Below are positions 18,352 through 27,094 of a DNA stretch of 64,000 bases, one piece after another. The stretch spans positions 5,025,501 through 5,089,500 of the forward strand of contig NZ_CP055263.1 in the NCBI RefSeq assembly GCF_014217835.1. The letters are read 5' to 3'. The translations under genes were made by a program, and so were the position numbers. The notes under the pieces were generated by a model. That model did no database searches. It saw only the letters and a program-made list of their open reading frames with translations, and was not told the origin of the DNA. Every line of letters begins with the position of its first letter. Within the stretch, counting starts at the first letter, position 1. The stretch comes from Metabacillus sp. KUDC1714. GTDB taxonomy: Bacteria > Bacillota > Bacilli > Bacillales > Bacillaceae.

Positions 18352-20529
18352 CTACCACTTTACAACTAATTTCGTTATCTCTGTCGAACTATGAATATAG
18401 TTGAGTAAAATCGTTTGAGATTGTTCATGCCATTCCCAACTAATATCCTCACTTTTATTTCCTATAACAAGCTTTGCTTCATTCGGCTTTCTAAGACAGT
18501 ATAGACGAGCCACTGCCTTCATCTTTTCTGGCCCTCTGACAATCATTTCAAAGCCATTTTCATTTTGATTCAGTTCCTCTATTCTTGAGGATGCCGCGAT
18601 TACCTTCACTTCTTGTACTGTCTGTTTATAATCTAAATCATACAAAAGCGTATTTTCATCAGGCTTTAGCTGAATATGATGGAGAACTTTTAAAGATGGA
18701 TCAAACAAATCGACAAAGTTCCCTTTTATTTCTAGCGGTTCTTGGCTAATTGATTCATCTAAAACAGCTGCAATTCGATAAGGACCCCGTTGCATCATAA
18801 AATAGTTTTTCTCATCTAAAGTAATTTCTTGATCATAGTTTTCTAAGCTACTATTAATCATATCCCTTAACAAATCTGCACTTATTTTAGATTTAGCACA
18901 TTCGTCAGGAGAAAACTTTAAATAACCAAGGACTCCTTTTTCGATTTGATAGATACCCTGTTCAATTCCACTAGCTATTCCTAAGCTTTCAAAAAGATGT
19001 TCTCTTGGAAAATGGTATTGGTGTTTTCCTGTATTCCACCATTCTCTGACTTTATGGTATGGATCACTGTCATCACCAACATAGATTAGTACTCCACCTT
19101 CTTTCACCCATTGAGCAAGTGCATTATGCAAATCAGGATATTCCGGCTTTAGAAATTCATAGCTTAAAATCAATAAGCGGTAATCCTTTAAATAATTTGG
19201 AAAGCGTCGTATATTATCTAGCTGAACTGGTCTAACCCACAATCCTCTCTTTAAAAGTGGAAGTGTCAATCCATAAAAGGAAGAAAAATTTAATAGTTCT
19301 ATATCTTGTTCTTTTTGGACTGAATCCGCATCGGTTCCATCATAACGAGAATCGGAATCATTTTCTTCATTAGAAATAATCTTTCTTTGGTACATCATCG
19401 AATCAGATAAAAGAACTCCGATTTTTTCAGACATTCCGTGAACATGAATGTCCTGTTGATTCATGTTCCCTAATGTATGCATAACCGTCAGCAAGGTCGT
19501 TGCATAGTCTTCAGGGATTTTTTCAAAACCCGTTCCTTCTTGATTAGGGTATTTCCCTTCAAAAATCCGGCAAGGCCATGGAGAAATTTCATAATGCGAA
19601 ATATCTGGATGTAAAAGTGAAGCTACCACTGTTTTAAAGTAGTTTTTTCGATAATCAGACCACGTATATCTTGGATTATCTTCGATAGGATCATGTAAAA
19701 ACCACATTCTTCTATCTGTCCCACTTACAAGCTCCTGCATCATCCCATATTCTAAGAAGGCGGTTTCAAAAGTTCGTTCCTTTCGGACACCTTCATACAC
19801 ATTTTTAGTCCGTGAGGTACCAGTCCAAATTTGTGCAATGTAACCATCAATGGCCGGCAAATCAATTAGCATGGATTCAGGACTTACAATTCTCCATTGT
19901 GTATAATTTATAAGACTATGAGTAGGAACATAAAATCGTATAAAACGGTTATATTTAACTAACGCATACTCTTTCAACTCACTGCATAACCGATCTAAAC
20001 TACGCTTATATAAATACGCTTTAAGATGTGAAGCACGATATTGGGCATCTACAGATTCATGTGGCGGATTCCATGGTTCCTTATAATAAATTTGCCATTC
20101 TCTTTTAAATGCTTTAGAATATCCTCCATCGACCCAAAATTCAGGTTCTTCTAGATGAATCGCTTCGACACCTGAATCTACTGCAGCTCTAATTCTTTCT
20201 GTCAAAAAATTCGTATAAGCAATGGTCGGTACCATATATGGAACATCTTCCCCATGTTGAATATATGATCCTTGTTTATTTTTTTGAGCTTCATCCCAAT
20301 GCTTTAGACCGTCGAATTTACCATACAAATAATCTTTGTATTCTCCCCATGCAACACCAGTCATTAAATGAACGACATAGCCTTTTTCTTTCCACTCTTT
20401 TATTCGTTTTGTCATCGTCTTATCTATTCCATAAACCATTACAAAATCAGTTTGTAAATCAAAAGAAGGCTTAAAAGATGCAGATTCCTGAAAACCGATT
20501 CTCTCTTCTTTTCGATCCCTGATAACCAT
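18352..20529 (-). CDS. Putative glycoside hydrolase of unassigned family (TIM-barrel-like plus amidotransferase-like domain)
   Basis: A 725-residue soluble protein without signal peptide that I cannot place in a named family. Residues 25-340 alternate strands and helices in TIM-barrel fashion. HLEEPEFW (E127, E128, E130) looks like the acid/base strand end of a clan-A glycosidase, and GYIAQIWTGTSR, MWFLHDPIEDNPRYTW and YEISPWPCRIF are later barrel-like strand ends. Residues ~360-520 (KIGVLLSDSMMYQR, RLLILSYEFLKPEYPDL, WVKEGGVLIYVGDD) resemble the trimerisation/amidotransferase-like domain of GH42-type beta-galactosidases. The C-terminus is beta-rich. A TAGGAGGG site precedes the ATG. It is first after GxGYxYP and directly upstream of the permeases, so it probably acts on the same glycan. 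Confidence 0.7.
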   Translation of the reverse strand: MVIRDRKEERIGFQESASFKPSFDLQTDFVMVYGIDKTMTKRIKEWKEKGYVVHLMTGVAWGEYKDYLYGKFDGLKHWDEAQKNKQGSYIQHGEDVPYMVPTIAYTNFLTERIRAAVDSGVEAIHLEEPEFWVDGGYSKAFKREWQIYYKEPWNPPHESVDAQYRASHLKAYLYKRSLDRLCSELKEYALVKYNRFIRFYVPTHSLINYTQWRIVSPESMLIDLPAIDGYIAQIWTGTSRTKNVYEGVRKERTFETAFLEYGMMQELVSGTDRRMWFLHDPIEDNPRYTWSDYRKNYFKTVVASLLHPDISHYEISPWPCRIFEGKYPNQEGTGFEKIPEDYATTLLTVMHTLGNMNQQDIHVHGMSEKIGVLLSDSMMYQRKIISNEENDSDSRYDGTDADSVQKEQDIELLNFSSFYGLTLPLLKRGLWVRPVQLDNIRRFPNYLKDYRLLILSYEFLKPEYPDLHNALAQWVKEGGVLIYVGDDSDPYHKVREWWNTGKHQYHFPREHLFESLGIASGIEQGIYQIEKGVLGYLKFSPDECAKSKISADLLRDMINSSLENYDQEITLDEKNYFMMQRGPYRIAAVLDESISQEPLEIKGNFVDLFDPSLKVLHHIQLKPDENTLLYDLDYKQTVQEVKVIAASSRIEELNQNENGFEMIVRGPEKMKAVARLYCLRKPNEAKLVIGNKSEDISWEWHEQSQTILLNYIHSSTEITKLVVKW

Positions 20530-20577
20530 AGGTGTTAATCCCTCCTATTTTTTAGATACGATTTAGTGTTATGTATG

Positions 20578-20645
20578 ACAGGTGAACCTCTAATAGTGGT
20601 CTACCTCCATCTGTTTACCACTTCTTAGAGGAATTTCACCTGTTT
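20578..20645. terminator. Long imperfect hairpin between the GxGYxYP and 725-residue genes
   Basis: ACAGGTGAA and CCTCTAA near 20578-20594 pair with TTAGAGG and TTCACCTGT near 20624-20642. The loop is about 30 bases. The plus-strand side has a T-rich tail and the minus strand does not. It may attenuate transcription after the GxGYxYP gene or process the message. Confidence 0.5.
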
Positions 20646-20680
20646 TATCATTTTCATTTTAATTAAAGAGAGTGGAAATC

Positions 20681-22738
20681 TTAGTTGCTAGACAGCCCAT
20701 TGGCTTCTTTAACGAGTTCAAAGTACTGATCTCCACGTACAACCTCATATTCCGTACCTAATGAATTGGCAATTTCCTCAATATCTGAAGGGGTAACTGA
20801 CCAAGACAACATTCCCATTGAGATGAATAATGGTGACTTTCCATCCCATTCTGCAGATAATTCTGCAATGGCTTCTTTTGCTTCTCCTACACTACTAGCA
20901 CCTCGCAAAATCGACTGTGGGAGTTTGCCATTTAATATGGATGTTCCACTGGTATTTTCCCAACTGAGGAAAATTCCTTTTGGATTGATATAATCGATAT
21001 AATCCTGAGCTTCTGATTCAGACAACGGTACGTTCTGTTCATCAACACGGTTAAGTGCATATATAATGTCCATGCCCGTGCGTTTCATGTACTTGTTTGT
21101 TTGCTTCGCATATTTTTCGAAAGTGTCATCAGGCCAAGGTGTTGGGTAAATATAACCTGCACCCGATGGACCTGCAATTAAGAGATCGTTTTCGGTTGCT
21201 GTATGTTGATAATGGCTTAGCATCGAAGGAGCTGCATCATATAAAAGTGGACTTGCTGACCAGTTTATTGGCACACTTCCTCTTGCTTCATCATCCCAAA
21301 GTTGCCTTAATTTATGTTGGTTATACTGCAAGTTGTCGCCTTCTCCAAGAGTAAAGGTAACGTAAATTTTATTAGTAAGTTCCGGTGCAGGTAAAGGCTT
21401 CTGTTTTTTCAAATTTCTCTTTGTGCCTGAGAAGACGGTCATATTGTTGAACCAATCGGCAGGTACTACATAGACACTATGCTTTGAAGTAAGTTCAGTT
21501 GAACTAAACTCTCCAGCAACATCGTTTCCAAACCAACCTAAGTAAGGTGTATTTGGTTCTACATCTGACAGGATTCTCTCAAACAATTCTTTTTCTTCCG
21601 GAACATTTGTTTCAAGCCAGAAGACCATTGCACGGTTAGCAACAGCATAATCTCTCAAATAACCATAAGGTTCTGTCTTTTCTGACGATTGAGGCTGAAC
21701 ATTTGATGCTGATAATTTGAATTGATTCCACATATCCACCGAAACATCTAGATCTTGAGTTCCTGCAGGTGGGGTAAATTTATACACAAAGTAATTTCCA
21801 GCATCTGCCCATCTATGCCCATCAAAGCGTTCATCTGAGTTTGACTGGTTACGATCATATAAAAACGGCTCTTCTTCTGATGATCCAGGTATAAACTGTG
21901 CAATGATTTTTCCATCTGCTTTAACTGTTACCTCATGCACTGCTGGGCCCCAGCCATCATTCGAAAAGGCGTCCTGAAAACGAAGGTAGACAGCTTCTTT
22001 TCCAAGGAAGTTCGATAAATCCAGATCATATACATCTCGATTTTCGCTATCCCTAATCTGTTCTTCTTCCTGAATGATTGTTTGAAAATCATCCCAATTG
22101 TCTTCAGGCAAAGCCACACCTCTGCTTGGATTCAATCCAACCAACATACGGTGAGTCGTCTTTGACCAGAGATTCTCAAATTGCCATTTATATGCATCCA
22201 ATCCGTCTTTGAATTGCCCGCGCAAGTCTTCAATCACTTTCAAATTGTAAGGTGCATTTGTAAGTTTCTCAGCGAGTTCAGGACTGGCAACTACTGCATT
22301 TTCTATGCCGGCCATTGTTGTTGCGACATTGATTGAATCTTCCACTTCAGGATCATAGATGATGATACCTGCTATCTCTTTCTTATATTTCATTAGGAGA
22401 TTCCATGGTTCTTCAATCATTGTATAAGGCACGTCCAAATCATTTAACCAAGTATAATTCCCTTCCTCATAGTCTACTTCGATGGAATAGATTCTCGGTA
22501 TTTCGCGATTCACATTTCCTTGAAGTGTAGTGAACAACAACTTCTCATCCCCGCTATTTGCCCTTAAATCAATAACATCAAGATGCTTCGCTTTAGCAAA
22601 TGTAGGTAGAGCCTGACTGTCAGGCCATTGAATTTTTCCATTTTTCTCAGGTTCTAAATTCGGTTTTTTTGCGTAGACAGCAGTACAAGTTAATACTAAG
22701 ACCATTGTCAATCCTAACAATAAAAGTTTTCGGAACAT
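20681..22738 (-). CDS. Secreted GxGYxYP-family putative glycoside hydrolase
   Basis: A 685-residue exported protein. An N-terminal signal peptide (MFRKLLLLGLTMVLVLTCTA, cleavage near AVYA-KK) is followed by the GxGYxYP N-terminal domain, with DVIDLRANSGDEKLLFTTLQ and VNREIPRIYS. An inserted beta-rich region (~225-340) contains LGKEAVYLRFQDAFSNDGWG. The C-terminal domain carries the defining motif GAGYIYP at 526-532. The family is predicted to be glycosidase-related from fold and context. I know of no settled activity. GGGGGAGG precedes the ATG. It starts the glycan operon, and a partial paralogue lies at 25136. As the only secreted enzyme of the locus it could make the first cut outside the cell. 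Confidence 0.85.
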   Translation of the reverse strand: MFRKLLLLGLTMVLVLTCTAVYAKKPNLEPEKNGKIQWPDSQALPTFAKAKHLDVIDLRANSGDEKLLFTTLQGNVNREIPRIYSIEVDYEEGNYTWLNDLDVPYTMIEEPWNLLMKYKKEIAGIIIYDPEVEDSINVATTMAGIENAVVASPELAEKLTNAPYNLKVIEDLRGQFKDGLDAYKWQFENLWSKTTHRMLVGLNPSRGVALPEDNWDDFQTIIQEEEQIRDSENRDVYDLDLSNFLGKEAVYLRFQDAFSNDGWGPAVHEVTVKADGKIIAQFIPGSSEEEPFLYDRNQSNSDERFDGHRWADAGNYFVYKFTPPAGTQDLDVSVDMWNQFKLSASNVQPQSSEKTEPYGYLRDYAVANRAMVFWLETNVPEEKELFERILSDVEPNTPYLGWFGNDVAGEFSSTELTSKHSVYVVPADWFNNMTVFSGTKRNLKKQKPLPAPELTNKIYVTFTLGEGDNLQYNQHKLRQLWDDEARGSVPINWSASPLLYDAAPSMLSHYQHTATENDLLIAGPSGAGYIYPTPWPDDTFEKYAKQTNKYMKRTGMDIIYALNRVDEQNVPLSESEAQDYIDYINPKGIFLSWENTSGTSILNGKLPQSILRGASSVGEAKEAIAELSAEWDGKSPLFISMGMLSWSVTPSDIEEIANSLGTEYEVVRGDQYFELVKEANGLSSN

Positions 22739-23402
22739 ATTTTCCTCCCCCTATAAAAATAACTGAATCTTAAAAAGGCGAATCGAGCATCAATCCTGTT
22801 TAGCAATAAAACAATCTAGAAATATATGTATCTTTAAATGAATCACCTCCTTAAATCGAGCTATTATATGTGATTTTATGAATCTTATCCTCCTTTATCT
22901 AATCCCTTAAAAATCAAATGGTAGCGCTTTCTAAAATTTGTTTGCATTATGTATTTCCATGATTAAAACTTCCTGTTAGTTATTTATTGCAACCTTTTGC
23001 TTAACAGAAACAAATCAGTGCAGATTGAGACTTTTTATTATATGACTCATTTGTTATATAGAAAGTTAGAAATCTATTAACTTTAGGCTTGTAGGATTCA
23101 ATAACAATGAAGGAGATTATTCTAGAAAGGTATACTTAGTAGGAAAAAGGAAATTTAAAATCTTAGAAATATATATTCTGAATTATTTAATAATTCATTT
23201 AATATATATTTATTATATATAATAATTCATTTATGTCAATAGAACATTTTAAAATATTTTCCTTTTACTGGAACGATAATTGAAATATCACTTACAGACT
23301 GAAATTTTAAAGTATTGAAAGAAATTCTAATGTGAATGTTAGTCGTCTACTATAAAGTCAAAAATATTTCCACAGTTAGAGAGATCCTCAATAAAAAAAC
23401 AA
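22739..23402. promoter_or_regulatory. Long upstream region of the glycan operon
   Basis: This 664-bp very AT-rich gap presumably carries the promoter of the minus-strand operon. It contains a cre-like site (22919-22932) and two copies of AATAATTCATTTA (23189 and 23221) 32 bp apart. No open frame of note was seen. Confidence 0.5.
22919..22932. promoter_or_regulatory. cre-like / LacI-type operator
   Basis: TGGTAGCGCTTTCT, read on the minus strand as AGAAAGCGCTACCA, fits the CcpA catabolite-responsive consensus (TGWAARCGYTWNCA) with one mismatch at the first base. It is 180 bp upstream of the GxGYxYP start, where repression by glucose or by the adjacent LacI-type sensor regulator would make sense. 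Confidence 0.6.
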
Positions 23403-23431
23403 AAAAATACCCAATATTATCGGGTATTTTT
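23403..23431 (-). terminator. Terminator of the GntR/LacI-type regulator gene
   Basis: AAAATACCC and GGGTATTTT form a perfect 9-bp stem with a 9-base loop, flanked by A- and T-runs. It can work on both strands and lies 13 bp after the regulator stop. Confidence 0.85.
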
Positions 23432-23443
23432 ACATATATTTCA

Positions 23444-24619
23444 TTATTTTTTTAATTCATTAAAAACCCCAGTTGTCTCCTTAACAATTAATTTTGGAGT
23501 AAGGTTTATCTTTTTATAATCTAAGAATGTTTTATTTTTTCGATCATCAAGTAATTCGACTAACACCTTCGCAGCCTCCTGACCCATTTCCTGTTCCGAT
23601 TGGGATATGTGAGTGTAAACACCAAATTCGTCATATCCAGACGATGGATCATCAAAAGTAAGGATGGAAATATCTTCAGGAACATCCAACCCAATACGCT
23701 TTGCCACTCTCGAAATATGCAAACCCAACTTTGCATTCAAAGTGACATAAGCGGAGGCATAGCGAGTCGCAATAAATCGATACAATGGGTGATCATCGTC
23801 CAGGTTTCCGTAATCCACTCTAAAATCAGTGAGAATTAGGGAGGGATTAATCATAGCTCCCTTCTCTTTAAGTACATCCATATATCCTTTAATTCTGTCA
23901 CCTACTGTAATGGTTGGAAGTGCAGAATCTGAACAAATTGCAATATCTCGATGTCCCAGTTCCCATAAGTGAGAAACTGCAAGTTTAGCGCCATATACAT
24001 TATCAGAATTAACATAATTCGTTTCCACTCCCGGTAAATAGCGATCTATCAGCACGAATGGAAAGTGACGAACCTTCAACTCTAAAATATCATCATTGTA
24101 TGTTTCTGCGTCAATAGGGAAAATAAACAAACCAACCACTTGCATACGAAGTAGTTCCCTTATAGCCTCTCGCTCGGTTTCTTTTGAGTTATGACTCAAC
24201 ATGATCACAAGATAATAATCCGTTTGATTCAAAACCTTATTTATGCCACTTATTAAGCGTATAGCAAAAAAGTCCTCAACACTAGGCATGATTAGCCCAA
24301 TCATTTTGCGACCGATTGGAATCTGGGGTGAAACATTTAGCAAAGTATTACCCTCCAAATCACTAGTAGTGCTTTCATTAGTTAAACTAAGTATCCCTTC
24401 CTGGACAAAGCTCCCTTTTCCTGGAATACGATAAATCCAACCTTCCTTTGCCAATTCGGCTAATGCATTTGCAACAGTAATCCGACTGACATTAAATTTC
24501 TCCATTATCTCACGTTCTGGTGGAATTTTTTCGTGTTCCGACAACTTTTTTGAAGAAATTTGGTTTTTATAATACTCTTGAATTTGCAAATATAGTGGTG
24601 TTCTTGAATTATTTTGCAT
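23444..24619 (-). CDS. AraR-like transcriptional regulator: GntR DNA-binding domain plus LacI-type sensor domain
   Basis: A 391-residue cytoplasmic regulator. Residues 1-75 are a GntR winged helix: PLYLQIQEYYKNQI, then PPEREIMEKFNVSRITVANA and YRIPGKGSF. From about residue 98 (IGLIMPSVEDFFAIRLISGI) it has a periplasmic-binding-protein-like sugar sensor, with LRMQVVGLFIFPID, HFPFVLIDRYLPG, WELGHRDIAICSDS and DVPEDISILTFDD, as in AraR. AGGAG precedes the ATG. It is transcribed toward the glycan operon but from its own unit with its own terminator. It likely represses that operon, and formerly the broken locus on its other side, until a released sugar such as L-arabinose or a mannose-containing sugar binds. 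Confidence 0.9.
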   Translation of the reverse strand: MQNNSRTPLYLQIQEYYKNQISSKKLSEHEKIPPEREIMEKFNVSRITVANALAELAKEGWIYRIPGKGSFVQEGILSLTNESTTSDLEGNTLLNVSPQIPIGRKMIGLIMPSVEDFFAIRLISGINKVLNQTDYYLVIMLSHNSKETEREAIRELLRMQVVGLFIFPIDAETYNDDILELKVRHFPFVLIDRYLPGVETNYVNSDNVYGAKLAVSHLWELGHRDIAICSDSALPTITVGDRIKGYMDVLKEKGAMINPSLILTDFRVDYGNLDDDHPLYRFIATRYASAYVTLNAKLGLHISRVAKRIGLDVPEDISILTFDDPSSGYDEFGVYTHISQSEQEMGQEAAKVLVELLDDRKNKTFLDYKKINLTPKLIVKETTGVFNELKK

Positions 24620-25135
24620 TTAGTATAACTCCTATCCTACTCGAGTCTTTATATCATTATATCAATTATGTTTTTTATTTCAAGAAATCCCTAATTTTAC
24701 ATTGAATTATTAGTTTTTGTTTGAAAAGGAAGGCTATATACGAAACATCTGGTGTATCTCCACCCAGTTGGTCTAAACTTATCCCCAACACCACCCTATA
24801 TATTTAATATTTTTTAACTATAAAACACCCTTTGTCACAAAAGCTTACCCATTATAAATTGCAAATAAAGGATATACCAATGATCAGGTAGCACAAAGAA
24901 TGAGAAATAGCGCGATTTCGACACCCCTTTCAATCTAAATCAATGACAGAAAAATATTTTTTGATAACGTTTGTCAAAACAATCAATATATTTATATATA
25001 TGTATATATAAATATATTTAATATGGTATTATGTAATTGCTTTATAGAATAACTGCGCTATGGGAGATGTAGGAGGTGAATAAGGAAGGTGTCAGCTTTT
25101 CTACCACAACATATCATAAGGAGATGTGAAAAATC
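24620..25135. promoter_or_regulatory. Divergent promoter region between the regulator and the broken GxGYxYP copy
   Basis: This very AT-rich 516-bp region has no gene. A near-palindrome TTGATAACGTTTGTCAA (24961-24977) with an ACG core looks like a LacI/CcpA-type operator. It is followed by a TATATA-rich stretch and, near the start of the damaged gene, AAGGAG at 25118. Confidence 0.45.
24961..24977. promoter_or_regulatory. Candidate operator upstream of the broken GxGYxYP gene
   Basis: TTGATAACGTTTGTCAA is a partial dyad (TTGA...TCAA, AA...TT). It resembles cre or LacI-type operators and is placed 160 bp before the GTG of the adjacent damaged gene. Assignment to CcpA or to the AraR-like regulator cannot be made from sequence alone. 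Confidence 0.4.
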
Positions 25136-25945
25136 GTGATTCGAAAGCTTATTATCTTAAGTCTAGTTCTGATATGCACACTTTCATTATCGTTTGGAGT
25201 ATCCGCTTCTGCAGACTCTAAACCTAACAATGGCTCAATTATATGGCCAATGCATCAGGAACTCCCCACCTTTGCAAATGTGAAGTATTAGATGTTGCCA
25301 ATGTTCATGACAAACCCGGAGACATCAAGCTGCTTCTAACCACTCTTGAAGGAATTGTCAATCGTGAGAAGCCGCGGATTTATGTACAACAGAATAAAGT
25401 TGATCCTTGGCTTAACAATCTGAAGGTTCCTTATAAGCTTCATGACGATGCTATGGATGTCTTCAAGGCTTATGCGAACGAAATTGAAGGTATAATTGTC
25501 TACGATCCAGAAATTCCTGACTCGATCAACGTTGCTACTACTCTAGCTGGACTAGAAAATGCCGTTGTCGCAGGTCCTGAACTGGCGAAGCAATTGACCG
25601 CTGAACCATATAACCTCGAGGTGATCGAAGATTTCCAAAGCAAATTTAAGAATCGATTGGAAGCGTATACATGGCAGTATGAGAACCTTTGGAACAAAAC
25701 AACTAAGAGAATGTTAGTCGGGTTGAGTCCAAACACATCAATCCCGATCCCACCAGACAATTACGAATCGTTTCAAACTTTAGCGATCGAGAAGGAACAA
25801 GTGCGGGATGACAGTAATCGGAAAACGCATGAATTCGATTTGTCTTCTTATTTGGGAAATGAGGCCGTGTATCTTCGCTTCAACGATGCATTTACTCAAG
25901 ATGGCTGGGGACCAGCTGTTCACGAAGTGGTCGTGAAGGTGGGGA
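25136..25945 (+). pseudogene. GxGYxYP-family gene, frameshifted and truncated
   Basis: A GTG start at 25136 with AAGGAG upstream opens a signal peptide (ILSLVLICTLSLSFGVSASA) and the family N-terminus to VKY, then TAG at 25289. A missing T (TATTAG for TATTTAG) shifts the frame. The remainder continues from LDVANVHDKPGDIKLLLTTL and follows the intact paralogue at 20681-22738 closely. Similarity stops at DGWGPAVHEVVVKV (~25938), where a minus-strand GH125 remnant begins. Both the frameshift and loss of the C-terminal two thirds, including the GxGYxYP motif, make it non-functional. It is opposite in strand to the intact copy and shares the AraR-like regulator region. Confidence 0.85.
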
Positions 25946-26989
25946 CTTCCTATACCACAAGCTTCCTTCCCTTCATAATAATACGATTTTCCCTGCTCAA
26001 AATTAATTTTCTTCTATTAAGATATGTTTCGTGCGTATAGTTGCAATAACCCAGATAAGGGATAGACAGCAAGCTAGGTACATTCGCATCATCCATAATT
26101 ACATAGTTACCTTTACCGTCTGTTTCATAAACATAAACCCTTCCATATAAAGGATGATTGATCGTTCCATATTTTTCAATACCATTTCTAATCTCGATAG
26201 CAAATTTATCACATTCTTTACACAATTCTTGTTCTCCAATTATCTCACTTATCTCTTTTGCATATTCTAATACAACAACAGCAAACATATTCGAGGGAAT
26301 GTGATAACCAAACAGACAAGCATCATCACTTGGCGAAATCTAGTCCAAGTCATCCCCGTCCAAGCAGTTTCAGAACCTTTTCCATCATTGGGTAGAGTAT
26401 CTATTAAACTTACATTTTTACGATGAAATCTGTATGACGATTGTTCATCATGGTTTTGTTCTACCTTCCAAGTTTTCAGGATTGTCCTCACCACATTAAA
26501 GAAAGTGTTATCAAATATTGAAAGATCATTTGTTTCTTTCCAATAGAAGTATGCTAGTTGGATTGGAAAACATAAGGAATCTATTTCATACTTCCTTTCC
26601 CATACTATTGGAGACATATCTGTCTCATCATCTTGATATCCACTTCCATTTGCTGTTTCATTAAATGTATTTGCATACGGATCTTTTAAAATATAATCAA
26701 ATTGTCTCCGTAGCACGCCTTTAATCATACTCGCAATTTGTTGATCTTCAGAAGCTACCATTAAATAGGGGCGGACTTGAGAAGCAGAATCCCTTAGTCA
26801 CATCGCTGGAATATCACCTGTTACCACAAACGTTGTATCATCCTGTTTTTCCGTTAATGTGGTCTGATAGGTATTCATAAAGCAGTTCTTAAACAATTGG
26901 TGTACTTTATCATTTCCAGAAAAAAAAGTTTCTACATCCTCTATTATTTTCATTAAAGATTTAGGTACGTAGTTTGTCATTAGTTGCAT
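25938..26989 (-). pseudogene. GH125 exo-alpha-1,6-mannosidase, multiply broken
   Basis: The gene starts at 26989 (GAGGAG upstream) and carries GH125 landmarks in pieces: VTGDIPAM, then TGA at 26798-26800 where the family has Trp (followed in frame by LRDSASQVRPYL). Next come ETDMSPIVWERKYEIDSLCF, KGSETAWTGMTWTRFR, a lost C near 26330 shifting the frame, SDDACLFGYHIPSNMFAVVV, MDDANVPSLLSIPYLGY, and a further one-base loss near 25984. Homology ends with GIGSPH at ~25940, at the junction with the truncated GxGYxYP gene, so the last ~40-50 residues are missing. When intact it would have removed alpha-1,6-mannose, complementing GH92. Confidence 0.88.
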
Positions 26990-27094
26990 TCATATTTCTC
27001 CTCTGTAAATTAATTTTAAAAAATAATGATTCTTTAATAAACTATATTAAATCAACGATTAATTAGCTAACTGATAGTGAATGTATATTCGATG

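Noticed and set aside
23189..23235. Two copies of AATAATTCATTTA as an operator pair
   Set aside because: The region is nearly all A and T, so a 13-bp repeat can arise by chance. It is noted in the regulatory region but not called a site.
25950..26989. Three separate small genes on the minus strand
   Set aside because: Their translations are consecutive parts of one GH125 enzyme, linked by a TGA in frame and by single-base losses.
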